In this document: one piece after another, positions 20,620-35,600 of the stretch | Layout: each line of letters opens with the position of its first letter | Position numbering within the stretch: the first letter of the stretch is position 1 | Assembly (NCBI GenBank): GCA_964036295.1 | Contig: OZ038471.1 | Location: forward strand, 2,816,001 to 2,880,000 | DNA: 64,000 nt | Direction of reading: 5' to 3' | Source of the DNA: Plumapathes pennacea | Taxonomy: Eukaryota > Cnidaria > Anthozoa > Antipatharia > Myriopathidae | Notes under the pieces: model-generated | What the model was told of the DNA's origin: nothing | Seen by the model: only the letters and a program-made list of their open reading frames with translations | The model's database searches: none | Position numbers and translations under genes: made by a program

Positions 20620-23600
20620 TATTTGAATTCCGGCAGAATGACAACTCCATAAACGATAGACAGTCAAATTAGCGATAATTAAGTATTGTAGTTTAATTAT
20701 TTAGCCGTGATATCGCTATATAAGGCTTCCTAACATACAGGTCGTTTTGATGAATCCCTTCGAGTACTTGCAGAAATCGTGGTACGCACTTGAAGGGATG
20801 CACCAAAACGACCTCATCATATGCCACTTGTATAGCTGAGATTGTTCAACCTATATATAGTCCGGCAGAATGTCAAATGTATATGCGATACAGAGTAAAA
20901 TGAGCAATGATTAAGTATTGTAGTTTAATTTTTAAATCGTGCTATCGCTGTAGAAGGCATGCAAACATAAAGGTCGCTTTGATACATCCCTTCGAGTACT
21001 TATAGAAATCGTGGTACACACTACATGGGATGCACCAAAACGACCTCATCATATACGATTTGCATAGTAAGATTGTTGAACCTATAAATAGTCCGGCAGA
21101 ACGATAACTGTATATATGCAATAGAGAGTCAAATTAGCAATAATTAAGTATTTTAGTTTAATTTTTCAACCGTGACATCGCTCTAGAAGGCTGACAAACA
21201 TAGAGATTGTTTTGATGTATACCTTCGAGTACTTACAGAAATCGTGGTACGCACTTGAAAGGATGCACCAAACGACCTCATCATATAAGATTTGAATAGC
21301 TAAGATTGTTCAACCTATATATAGTCCGGCAGAACGATAACTGTATATATGCGATCGAGAGTCAAATTTGTAATAATTAACTATTGTAGTTTAATTTTTC
21401 AACAGTGCTAACACTGTAGAAGGCATGCTAACATAAAGTTCGTTTTGATGCATCCCTTCGAGTACTTACAGAAATCGTGGTACACCCTACATGGGATGCA
21501 CCAAAACTTCTTATATATAGAACGCTGGTATACATAGAGGTCTTTTTGATGCATCCCTTTTAGTACTTACGGTAATCGTGGTACGCACTTGAAGGGATGC
21601 ACCAAAACGACCTCTTCATATACGACTTGTATAGCTGAGATTGTTCAACCTATATATAGTCCGGCAGAATGTGAAATGTATATGCAATACAGAATAAATA
21701 TCCAATACTTAACTATTGCAGCTGAATTTTTAAACTGTGATATCGCTGTAGAACGGTGGTAAACATAGAGGTCGTTTAGATGCATCCCTTTTAGTACTTA
21801 CAGAAATCGTGGTACGTACTTGAAGGGATGCACCAAAACGACCTCATCATATACGATTTGCATACCTAAGCTTGTTGAATATATATATAGTCCGGCAGAA
21901 TGTCAAATGTATATGCCATACAGAGTAAAACTCCCGATAATTAAGTATTGTAGCTGAAATTTTCAACTGTGATATCGCTATAAAACGCTGGTAAAGATAC
22001 AGGTCGTTTTGGTGCATCCCTTTGAGTACTTATAGAATACGTATACCTAAAGTTGTTCAACCTACATATACTCCTGCAGAATGACAATTGTATATATACC
22101 ATAGAAAGTCAAATTAGGAATAATTAAGTATTGTTGTTTAATTTTTTAACCGTTCTATCGCTATAGAAGGCTTGCTAACATACAAGTCGTTTTGATGCTT
22201 CCCTTCGAGCACTTACAGAAATCGTGGTACGCACTAGAAGGGATGCACCAAAACGACCAAATCATATACGATTTGCATAGCTAAGATTGTTGAACCTATA
22301 TATAGTCCGGAAGAACGATAACTGATTTTATGCGATAGAGAGTCAAATTAGCAATAATTAAGTATTGCAGTTAAATTTTTTAACCATGCTAATATTATAA
22401 AAGGCCTGCTAACATACAGGTCGTTTTGATGCATCCCTTTGAGTACTTAAAGAAATTGTGGTACGCACTTGAAGGGATGCACCAAAACGACCTCATCATA
22501 TACGATTTGCATAGCTGATGTTGTTGAACCTATATATAGTCCGGCAGAACAACAACTGTATATATGCAATACAGAGTCAAATTAGCAATAATTAAGTATT
22601 GTAGTTAAATTTTTTAACCGTGCTATCACTATAGAACGCATGCTAACATAAAGGTCGTTTTGATGCATCCCTTTTAGTACTTACAGAAATCGTGGTACGC
22701 ACTTGAAGGGATGCACCAAAACGACCTCATCATATACGATTTTCATAGCTAAGATTGTTGAACCTATATATAGTCCGGCAGAGCAAAAACTGTATATATG
22801 CAACAGAGAGTCAAATTAGTAATAATTAAGTATTCTAGTTAAATTTTTTAACTGTGCTATCATTCTAGAAGGTGCTAACATAAAGGTCGTTTTGATGCAT
22901 CCCTTTGAGTACTTAAAGAAATTGTGGTACGCACTTGAAGGGATGCACCAAAGCGACCTCATCATATACGATTTGCATAGCTGATGTTGTTGAACCTATA
23001 TATAGTCCGGCAGAACAACAACTGTATATATGCAATAGAGAGTCAAATTAGCAATAATTAAGTATTGTAGTTAAATTTTTTAACCGTGCTATCACTATAG
23101 AACGCATGCTAACATAAACGTCGTTTTGATGCATCCGATTTAGTACTTACAGAAATCTTGGTACGCACTTGAAGGGATGCACCAAAACGACCTCATCATA
23201 TACGATTTGCGTAGCTGATGTTGTTGAATCTATCTATAGTCCCGTAGAACAAAATCTGTACATATGCAATAGCGAGTCAAATTAGCAATAATTAAGTGTT
23301 GTAGTTGAATTTTTCGATCCTGCTATCACTATAGAAGGCTTACTAACATAAAGGTCGTTTTGATGCATCCCTTTTTAGTACTTACAGAAATCGTGGTACG
23401 CACTTGAAGGGATGCACCAAAACGACCTCATCATATACGATTTGCGTAGCTGATGTTGTTGAACCTATATATAGTCCGGCAGAATGACCACTGTATATAT
23501 GCAATAGAGGGTCAAATTAGCAATAATTAAGTATTGTAGTTAAATTTTTTAACCGTGCTATCACTATAGAAGGCTTGCTAACATAAAGGTCGTTTTGATG

Positions 23601-26600
23601 CATCCCTTTTAATACTTACAGAAATCATGGTACGCAATTGAAGGGATGCACCAAAACGACCTCATCATATACGATTTGCATAGCTAAGATTGTTGAACCT
23701 ATATATAGTCCGGCAGAACGATAACTGTATATATGCATTAGACAGTCAAATTAGAATAATGAAGTATTGTTGTTTAATTTTTTTAACCGTGCTATCGCTA
23801 TAGAAGGCTTGCTAACATAAAGGTCGTTTTGATGCATCCCTTTTAGTACTTACAGAAATCGTGGTACGCACTTGAAGGGATGCACCAAAACGACCTCATC
23901 ATATACGATTTGCATAGCTAAGATTGTTGAACCTATTTATAGTCCGGCAGAACAACAAGTGTATATATGCAATAGAGAGTCAAATTAGCAATAATTAAGT
24001 ATTGTAGTTAAATTTTTCGATCGTGCTATCACTATTGAAGGATTGCATTAACCGTCGTTTTGATGAATCCTTTTTAGTACTTACAGAAATCGTGGTGCGC
24101 ACTTGAAGGGATGCACCAAAACGACCTTATCATATACGATTTGCATAGCTGATGTTGTTGAACCTATATATAGTCCGGCAGAACAACAACTGTATATATG
24201 CAATAGAGAGTCAAATTAGCAATAATTAAGTATTGTAGTTAAATTTTTTAACCGTGCTATCACTATAGAAGGCTTGTTAACATAAGGGTCGTTTTGATGC
24301 ATCCCTTTTAGTACTTACAGAAATAGTGGTACGCACTTGAAAGGATGCACCAAAACGACCTCATCATGTACGATTTGCGTAGCTAAGATTGTTGAAACTA
24401 TATATAGTCCGGCAGAACAATAACTGTATATATGCAATAGAGAGTCAAATTAGCAATAATTAAGTATAGTACTTAAATTTTTTAACAGTCAAATTAGCAA
24501 TAATTAAGTATTGTAGTTAGTTAGAAGGCTTGTTAACATAAGGGTCGTTTTGATGCATCCCTTTTAGTACTTACAGAAATAGTGGTACGCACTTGAAGGG
24601 ATGCACCAAAACGACCTCATCATATACGATTTGCATAGCTAAGATTGTTGAACCTATTTATAGTCCGGCAGAACAACAACTGTATATATGCAATAGAGAG
24701 TCAAATTAGCAATAATTAAGTATTGTAGTTAAATTTTTCGATCGTGCTATCACTATTGAAGGCTTGCATTAACCGTCGTTTTGATGAATCCTTTTTAATA
24801 CTTACAGAAATCGTGGTGCGCACTTGAAGGGATGCACCAAAACGAGCTTATCATATACGATTTGCATAGCTGATGTTGTTGAACCTATATATAGTCCGGC
24901 AGAACAACAACTGTATATATGCAATAGAGAGTCAAATTAGCAATAATTAAGTATTGTAGTTAAATTTTTTAACCGTGCTATCACTATAGAAGGCTTGTTA
25001 ACATAAGGGTCGTTTTGATGCATCCCTTTAAGTACTTACAGAAATAGTGGTACGCACTTGAAGGGATGCACCAAAACGACCTCATCATGTACGATTAGCG
25101 TAGCTAAGATTGTTGAAACTATATATAGTCCGGCAGAACAATAACTGTATATATGCAATAGAGAGTCAAATTAGCAATAATTAAGTATAGTACTTAAATT
25201 TTTTAACAGTCAAATTAGCAATAATTAAGTATTGTAGTTAAATTTTTTAACCGTGCTATCACTATAGAACGCATGCTAACATAAAGGTCGTTTTGATGCA
25301 TCCCTTTTAGTACTTACAGAAATCATGGTACGCACTTGAAGGGATGCACCAAGACGACCTCATCATATACGATTTGCGTAGCTGATGTTGTTGAACCTAT
25401 ATATAATCCGGCAGAACAACAAGTGTATATATGCAATAGAGAGTCAATTTAGCAATAATTAAGTATTGTAGTTAAATTTATTAACCGTGCTATCACTATA
25501 GAAGGCTTGTTAACAAAAAGGTCGTTTTGATGCATCCCTTTTAGTACTTACAGAAATCGTGGTACGCACTTGAAGGGATGCACCAAAACGACCTCATCAT
25601 ATACGATTTGCGTAGGTGATGTTATTGAACCTGTATATAGTCCGGCAGAACAATAACTGTATATATGCAATACAGAGTCAAATTGGCAATAATTAAGTAT
25701 TGTAGTTAAATTTTTTAACCGTGCTATCACTAAAGAAGGCTTGTTAACATAAAGGTCGTTTTGATGCATCCCTTTTAGTACTTACAGAAATCGTGGTACG
25801 CACTTGAAGGGATGCACCAAAACGACCTCATCATATAAGATTTGCATAGCTAAGATTGTTGAACCTATATATAGTCCGGCAGAACGATAACTGTATATAT
25901 GCAATAGACAGTCAAATTAGAATAATGAAGTATTGTTGTTTAATTTTTTTTAACCGTGCTATCGCTATAGAAGGCTTGCTAACATAAAGGTCGTTTTGAT
26001 GCATCCCTTTTAGTACTTACAGAAATCGTGGTACGCACTTGAAGGGATGCACCAAAACGACCTCATCATATACGATTTTCGTAGCTGATGTAATTGAACC
26101 TATATATAGTCCGGCAGAACAACAAGTGTATATATGCAATAGAGAGTCAATTTAGCAATAATTAAGTATTGTAGTTAAATTTATTAACCGTGCTATCACT
26201 AAAGAAGGCTTGTTAACATAAAGGTCGTTTTGATGCATCCCTTTTAGTACTTACAGAAATTGTGGTACGCACTTGAAGGGATGCACCAAAACGACCTCAT
26301 CATATACGATTTGCATAGCTGATGTTGTTGAATGTATCTATAGTCCCGTAGATCAAAAACTGAATATATGCAATAGAGAGTCAAATTAGCAATAATTAAG
26401 TTTTGTAGTTAAATTTTTTAACCGTGCTATCACTAAAGAACGCATGCTAACATAAAGGTCGTTTTGATGCATCCCTTTTAGTACTTACAGAAATCGTGGT
26501 ACGCACTTGAAGGGATGCACCAAAACGACCTCATCATATAGGATTTGCATAGCTGATGTTGTTGAATGTATCTATAGTCCCGTAGATCAAAAACTGAATA

Positions 26601-29600
26601 TATGCAATAGAGAGTCAATTTAGCAATAATTAAGTTTTGTAGTTAAATTGTTTAACCGTGCTATCACTATAGAACGCATGCTAACATAAAGGTCGTTTTG
26701 ATGCATCCCTTTTAGTACTTACAGAAATCGTGGTACGCACTTGAAGGGATGCACCTAAACGACCTCATCATATACGATTTGCGTAGCTGATGTTGTTGAA
26801 CCTATATATAGTCCGGCAGAACAAAAAGTGTATATATGCAATAGAGAGTCAATTTAGCAATAATTAAGTATTGTAGTTAAATTTATTAACCGTGCTATCA
26901 CTGAAGAAGGCTTGTTAATATAAAGGTCGTTTTGATGCATCTCTTTTAGTACTTACAGAAATCGTGGTACGCACTTGAAGGGATGCACCAAAACGACCTC
27001 ATCATATACGATTTGCGTAGCTGATGTTGTTGAATGTATCTATAGTTCCGTAGATCAAAAACTGAATATATGCAATAGAGAGTCAAATTAGCAATAATTA
27101 AGTTTTGGTAGTTAAATTGTTTAACCGTGCTATCACTATAGAACGCATGCTAACATAAAGGTCGTTTTGATGCATCCCTTTTAGTACTTACAGAAATCGT
27201 GGTACGCACTTGAAGGGATGCACCAAAACGACCTCATCATATACGATTTGCGTAGCTGATGTTTTTGAACCTGTATATAGTCCGGTAGAACAAGAACTGT
27301 ATATATGCAATACAGAGTCAAATTGGCAATAATTAAGTATTGTAGTTAAATTTTTTAACCGTGCTATTACTATGGAACGCATGTTAACATAAGGTCGTTT
27401 TGATGCATCCCTTTTAGTACTTACAGAAATCGTGGTACGCACTTGAAGGGATGCACCAAAACGACCTCATCATATACGATTTTCGTAGCTGATGTTGTTG
27501 AACCTATATATAGTCTGGCAGAACAACAAGTGTATATATGCAATAGAGAGTCAATTTAGCAATAATTAAGTATTGTAGTTAAATTTATTAACCGTGCTAT
27601 CACTAAACAAGGCTTGTTAACATAAAGGTCGTTTTGATGCATCCCTTTTAGTACTTACAGAAATCCTGGTACGCACTTGAAGGGATGCACCAAAACGACC
27701 TCATCATATACGATTTGCGTAGCTGATGTTGTTGAACCTATATATAGTCCGGCAGAACAACAAGTGTATATATGCAATAGAGAGTCAAATTAGCAATAAT
27801 TAAGTATTGTAGTTAAATTTCTTAACCGTGCTATCACTATAGAAGGCTTGTTAACATAAAGGTCGTTTTGATGCATCCCTTTTAGTACTTACAGAAATCG
27901 TGGTACGCAATTGAAGGGATGCACCACAACGACTTCATTATATACGATTTGCATAGCTAAGATTGTTGAAACTATATATAGTCCGGCAGAACAATAACTG
28001 TATATTTGAAATAGATTGCAAATTAGCAATAATTAAGTTTTGTAGTTAAATTTTTTAACCGTGCTATCACTATAGAACGCATGCTAAGATAAAGGTCGTT
28101 TTGATGCATCCCTCTTAGTACTTACAGAAATCGTGGTACGCACTTGAAGGGATGCACCAAAACGACCTCATCATATACGATTTTCGTAGCTGATGTTGTT
28201 GAACCTATATATAGTCCGGCAGAACAACAAGTGTATATATGGAATAGAGAGTCAAATTAGCAATAATTAAGTATTGTAGTTAAATTTATTAACCGTGCTA
28301 TCACTAAAGAAGGCTTGTTAACATAAAGGTCGTTTTGATGCATCCCTATTAGTACTTACAGATATAGTGGTAGGCACTTGAAGGGATGCACCAAAACGAC
28401 CTCATCATATACGATTTGCATAGCTAAGATTGTTGAAACTATATATAGTCCGGCAGAACAATAACTGTATATTTGAAATAGATTGCAAATTAGCAATAAT
28501 TAAGTTTTGTAGTTAAATTTTTTAACCGTGCAATCACTATAGAAGGCTTGTTAACATAAAGGTCGTTTTGATGCATCCCTTTTAGTACTTACAGAAATAG
28601 TGGTACGCACTTGAAGGGATGCACCAAAACGACCGCATCATATACGATTTGCATAGCTAAGATTGTTGAAACTATATATAGTCCGGCAGAACAACAACTG
28701 TATATATGCAATAGAGAGTCAAATTAGCAATAATTAAGTTTTGTAGTTAAATTTATTAACCGTGCTATCACTATAGAACGCATGCTAACATAAAGGTCGT
28801 TTTGATGCATCCCTTTTAGTACTTACAGAAATCTTGGTACGCACTTGAAGGGATGCACCAAAACGACCTCATCATATACGATTTGCGTAGCTGATGTTGT
28901 TGAACCTATATATAGTCCGGCAGAACAACAAGTGTATATATGCAATAGAGAGTCAAATTAGCAATAATTAAGTATTGTAGTTAAATTTATTAACCGTGCT
29001 ATCACTAAAGAACGCATGCTAACATAAAGGTCGTTTTGATGCATCCCTTTTAGTACTTACAGAAATCGTGGTACGCACTTGAAGGGATGCACCAAAACGA
29101 CCTCATCATATACGATTTGCGTAGCTGATGTTGTTGAACCTATATATAGTCCGGCAGAACAACAAGTGTATATATGCAATAGAGAGTCAAATTAGCAATA
29201 ATTAAGTTTTGTAGTTAAATTTATTAACCGTGCTATCACTATAGAACGCATGCTAACATAAAGGTCGTTTTGATGCATCCCTTTTAGTACTTACAGAAAT
29301 CTTGGTACGCACTTGAAGGGATGCACCAAAACGACCTCATCATATACGATTTGCGTAGCTGATGTTGTTGAACCTATATATAGTCCGGCAGAACAACAAG
29401 TGTATATATGCAATAGAGAGTCAATTTAGCAATAATTAAGTATTGTAGTTAAATTTATTAACCGTGCTATCACTAAACAAGGCTTGTTAACATAAAGGTC
29501 GTTTTGATGCATCCCTTTTAGTACTTACAGAAATCGTGGTACGCACTTGAAGGGATGCACCAAAACGACTTCATCATATACGATTTGCGTAGCTGATGTT

Positions 29601-32600
29601 GTTGAATGTATCTATAGTCCCGTAGATCAAAAACTGAATATAGGCAATAGAGAGTCAAATTAGCAATAATTAAATTTTGTAGTTAAATTTTTTATCCGTG
29701 CTATCACTATAGAACGCATGCTAACATAGAGGTCGTTTTGATGCATCCCTTTTAGTACTTACAGAAATCGTGGTACGCACTTGAAGGGATGCACCAAAAC
29801 GACTTCATCATATACGATTTGCGTAGCTGATGTTGTTGAACCTATATATAGTCCGGCAGAACAACAAGTGTATATATGCAATAGAGAGTCAAATTAGGAT
29901 TAATTAAGTATTGTAGTTAAATTTTTTAACCGTGCTATCACTATAGAAGGCTTGTTAACAAAAAAGTCGTTTTGATGCATCCCTTTTAGTACTTACAGAA
30001 ATCGTGGTACGCACTTGAAGGATGCACCAAAACGACCTCATCATATACGATTTGCGTAGCTGATGTTGTTGAACCTATATATAGTCCTGCAGAACAACAA
30101 GTGTATATATGCAATAGAGAGTCAAGTTAACAATAATTAAGTATTGTAGTTAAATTTATTAACCGTGCTATCACTAAAGAAGGCTTGTTAATATAAAGGT
30201 CGTTCTGATGCATCCCTTTTAGTACTTACAGAAATAGTGGTAGGCACTTGAAGGGATGCACCAAAACGACCTCATCATATACGATTTGCGTAGCTGATGT
30301 TGTTGAATGTATCTATAGTCCCGTAGATCAAAAACTGAATATATGCAATAGAGAGTCAAATTAGCAATAATTAAGTTTTGTAGTTAAATTTTTTAACCGT
30401 GCTATCACTATAGAACGCATGCTAACATAAAGGTCGTTTTGATGCATCCCTTTTAGTACTTACAGAAATCGTGGTACGCACTTGAAGGGATGCACCAAAA
30501 CGACCTCATCATATACGATTTGCGTAGCTGATGTTGTTGAACCTATATATAGTCCGGCAGAACAACAAGTGTATATATGCAATAGAGAGTCAATTTAGCA
30601 ATAATTAAGTATTGTAGTTAAATTTATTAACCGTGCTATCACTATAGAAGGCTTGTTAACAAAAAGGTCGTTTTGATGCATCCCTTTTAGTACTTACAGA
30701 AATCGTGGTACGCACTTGAAGGGATGCACCAAAACGACCTCTTCATATACGATTTGCGTAGGTGATGTTATTGAACCTATATATAGTCCGGCAGAACAAG
30801 AACTGTATATATGCAATACAGAGTCAAATTGGCAATAATTAAGTATTGTAGTTAAATTTTTTAACCGTGCTATCACTATAGAACGCATACTAACATAAAG
30901 GTCGTTTTGATGCATCCCTTTTAGTACTTACAGAAATCGTGGTACGCACTTGAGGGGATGCACCAAAACGACCTCATCATATACGATTTGCGTAGCTGAT
31001 GTTGTTGAACCTATATATAGTCCGGCAGAACAACAAGTGTATATATGCAATAGAGAGTCAATTTAGCAATAATTAAGTATTGTAGTTAATTTTTTAACCG
31101 TGCTATCACTAAAGAAGGCTTGTTAACATTAAGGTCGTTTTGATGCATCCCTTTTAGTACTTACAGAAATCGTGGTACGCACTTGAAGGGATGCACCAAA
31201 ACGACCTCATCATATACGATTTGCGTAGCTGATGTTGTTGAATGTATCTATAGTCCCGTAGATCAAAAACTGAATATAGGCAATAGAGAGTCAAATTAGC
31301 AATAATTAAATTTTGTAGTTAAATTTTTTATCCGTGCTATCACTATAGAACGCATGCTAACATAGAGGTCGTTTTGATGCATCCCTTTTAGTACTTACAG
31401 AAATCGTGGTACGCACTTGAAGGGATGCACCAAAACGACTTCATCATATACGATTTGCGTAGCTGATGTTGTTGAACCTATATATAGTCCGGCAGAACAA
31501 CAAGTGTATATATGCAATAGAGAGTCAAATTAGGATTAATTAAGTATTGTAGTTAAATTTTTTAACCGTGCTATCACTATAGAAGGCTTGTTAACAAAAA
31601 AGTCGTTTTGATGCATCCCTTTTAGTACTTACAGAAATAGTGGCACCCACTTGAAGGGATGCACCAAAACGACCTCATCATATACGATTTGCATAACTAA
31701 GATTGTTGAACCTATATATTGTCCGGCAGAACAATAACTGTATATATGCAATAGAGAGTCAAATTAGCAATAATTAAGTATTGTAGTTAAATTTATTAAC
31801 CGTGCTATCACTATAGAACGCATGCTAACATAAAGGTCGTTTTGATGCATCCCTTTTAGTACTTACAGAAATCGTGGTACGCACTTGAAGGGATGCACCA
31901 AAACGACCTCATCATTTACGATTTGCGTAGGTGATGTTGTTGAACCTATATATAGTCCGGCAGAACAACAAGTGTATATATGCAATAGAGAGTCAAATTA
32001 GCAATAATTAAGTATTGTAGTTAAATTTTTTAACCGTGCTATCACTATAGAACGCATGCTAACATAATAGTCGTTTTGATGCATCCCTTTTAGTACTTAC
32101 AGAAATCGTGGTACGCACTTGAAGGATGCACCAAAACGACCTCATCATATACGATTTGCGTAGCTGATGTTGTTGAACCTATATATAGTCCTGCAGAACA
32201 ACAAGTGTATATATGCAATAGAGAGTCAATTTAGCAATAATTAAGTATTGTAGTTAAATTTATTAACCGTGCTATCACTAAAGAAGGCTTGTTAATATAA
32301 AGGTCGTTCTGATGCATCCCTTTTAGTACTTACAGAAATAGTGGTAGGCACTTGAAGGGATGCACCAAAACGACCTCATCATATACGATTTGCGTAGCTG
32401 ATGTTGTTGAATGTATCTATAGTCCCGTAGATCAAAAACTGAATATATGCAATAGAGAGTCAAATTAGCAATAATTAAGTTTTGTAGTTAAATTTTTTAA
32501 CCGTGCTATCACTATAGAACGCATGCTAACATAAAGGTCGTTTTGATGCATCCCTTTTAGTACTTACAGAAATCGTGGTACGCACTTGAAGGGATGCACC

Positions 32601-35600
32601 AAAACGACCTCATCATATACGATTTGCGTAGCTGATGTTGTTGAACCTATATATAGTCCGGCAGAACAACAAGTGTATATATGCAATAGAGAGTCAATTT
32701 AGCAATAATTAAGTATTGTAGTTAAATTTTTTAACCGTGCTATCACTATAGAAGGCTTGTTAACAAAAAGGTCGTTTTGATGCATCCCTTTTAGTACTTA
32801 CAGAAATCGTGGTACGCACTTGAAGGGATGCACCAAAACGACCTCTTCATATACGATTTGCGTAGGTGATGTTATTGAAGCTATATATAGTCCTGCAGAA
32901 CAAGAACTGTATATATGCAATACAGAGTCAAATTGGCAATAATTAAGTTTTGTAGTTAAATTTTTTAACCGTGCTATCACTATAGAACGCATACTAACAT
33001 AAAGGTCGTTTTGATGCATCCCTTTTAGTACTTACAGAAATCGTGGTACGCACTTGAAGGGATGCACCAAAACGACCTCATCATATACGATTTCCATAGC
33101 TAAGATTGTTGAAACTATATATAGTCTGGCAGAACAATAACTGTATATATGCAATAGAGAGTCAAATTAGCAATAATTAAGTTTTGTAGTTAAATTTATT
33201 AACGTGCTATCACTATAGAACGCATGCTAACATAAAGGTCGTTTTGATGCATCCCTTTTAGTACTTACAGAAATCGTGGTACGCACTTGAAGGGATGCAC
33301 CAAAACGACCTCATCATATACGATTTGCGTAGCTGATGTTGTTGAACCTATATATAGTCCGGCAGAACAACAAGTGTATATATGCAAAAGAGAGTCAATT
33401 TAGCAATAATTAAGTATTGTAGTTAAATTTTTTAACCGTGCTATCACTATAGAACGCATGCTAACATAAAGGTCGTTTTGATGCATCCTTTTTAGTACTT
33501 ACAGAAATCGTGGTACGCACTTGAAGGGATGCACCAAAACGACCTCATCATATACGATTTGCGTAGGTGATGTTATTGAACCTATATATAGTCCGGCAGA
33601 ACAAGAACTGTATATATGCAATACAGAGTCAAATTAGCAATAATTAAGTATTGTAGTTAAATTTTTTAACCGTGCTATCACTATAGAACGCATGCTAACA
33701 TTAAGGTCGTTTTGATGCATCCCTTTTAGTAGTTACAGAAATAGTGGTACGCACTTGAAGGGATGCACCAAAACGACCTCATCATATACGATTTGCGTAG
33801 CTGATGTTGTTGAACCTATATATAGTCCGGCAGAACAACAAGTGTATATATGCAATAGAGAGTCAAATTAGGCATAATTAAGTATTGTAGTTAAATTTTT
33901 TAACCGTGCTATCACTATAGAAGGCTTGTTAACAAAAAGGTCGTTTTGATGCATCCCTTTTAGTACTTACAGAAATAGTGGTACGCACTTGAAGGGATGC
34001 ACCAAAACGACCTCATCATATACGATTTGCATAGCTAAGATTGTTTAAACTATATATAGTCCGGCAGAACAATAACTGTATATATGCAATAGAGAGTCAA
34101 ATTAGCAATAATTAAGTATTGTACTTAAATTTATTAACCGTGCTATCACTATAGAAGGCTTTTTAACATAAAGGTCGTTTTGATGCATCCCTTTTAGTAC
34201 TTACAGAAATCGTAGTACGCACTTGAAGGGATGCACCAAAACGACCTCGTCATATATGATTTGCGTAGGTGATGTTATTGAACATATATATAGTCCGGCA
34301 GAACAAGAACTGTATATATGCAATACAGAGTCAAATTGGCAATAATTAAGTATTGTAGTTAAATTTTTAAACCGTGCTATCACTATAGAACGCATGCTAA
34401 CATAAAGGTCGTTTTGATGCATCCCTTTTAGTACTTACAGAAATAGTGGTACGCACTTGAAGGGATGCACCAAAACGACCTCATCATATACGATTTTCGT
34501 AGCTGATGTTGTTGAACCTATATATAGTCCGGCAGAACAACAAGTGTATATATGCAATAGAGAGTCAAATTAGCAATAATTAAGTTTTGTAGTTAAATTT
34601 ATTAACCGTGCTATCACTATAGAACGCATGCTAACATAAAGGTCGTTTTGATGCATCCCTTTTAGTACTTACAGAAATCGTGGTACGCACTTGAAGGGAT
34701 GCACCAAAACGACCTCATCATATAGGATTTGCGTAGCTGATGTTGTTGAACCTATATATAGTCCGGCAGAACAACAAGTGTATATATGCAATAGAGAGTC
34801 AATTTAGCAATAATTAAGTATTGTACTTAAATTTATTAACCGTGCTATCACTATAGAAGGCTTGTTAACAAAAAGGTCGTTTTGATGCATCCCTTTTAGT
34901 ACTTACAGAAATAGTGGTACGCACTTGAAGGGATGCACCAAAACGACCTCATCATATACGATTTGCGTAGGTGATGTTATTGAACCTATATATAGTCCGG
35001 CAGAACAAGAACTGTATATATGCAATACAGAGTCAAATTGGCAATAATTAAGTATTGTAGTTAAATTTTTAAACCGTGCTATCACTATAGAACGCATGCT
35101 AACATAAAGGTCGTTTTGATGCATCCCTTTTAGTACTTACAGAAATAGTGGTACGCACTTGAAGGGATGCACCAAAACGACCTCATCATATACAATTTGC
35201 ATAGCTAAGATTGTTTAAACTATATATAGTCCGGCAGAACAATAACTGTATATATGCAATAGAGAGTCAAATTAGCAATAATTAAGTATTGTACTTAAAT
35301 TTATTAACCGTGCTATCACTATAGAAGGCTTGTTAACAAAAAGGTCGTTTTGATGCATCCCTTTTAGTACTTACAGAAATCGTGGTACGCACTTGAAGGG
35401 ATGCACCAAAACGACCTCATCATATACGATTTGCGTAGGTGATGTTATTGAACCTATATATAGTCCGGCAGAACAAGAACTGTATATATGCAATACAGAG
35501 TCAAATTGGCAATAATTAAGTATTGTAGTTAAATTTTTTAACCGTGCTATCACTATAGAACGCATGCTAACATAAAGGTCGTTTTGATGTATCCCTTTTA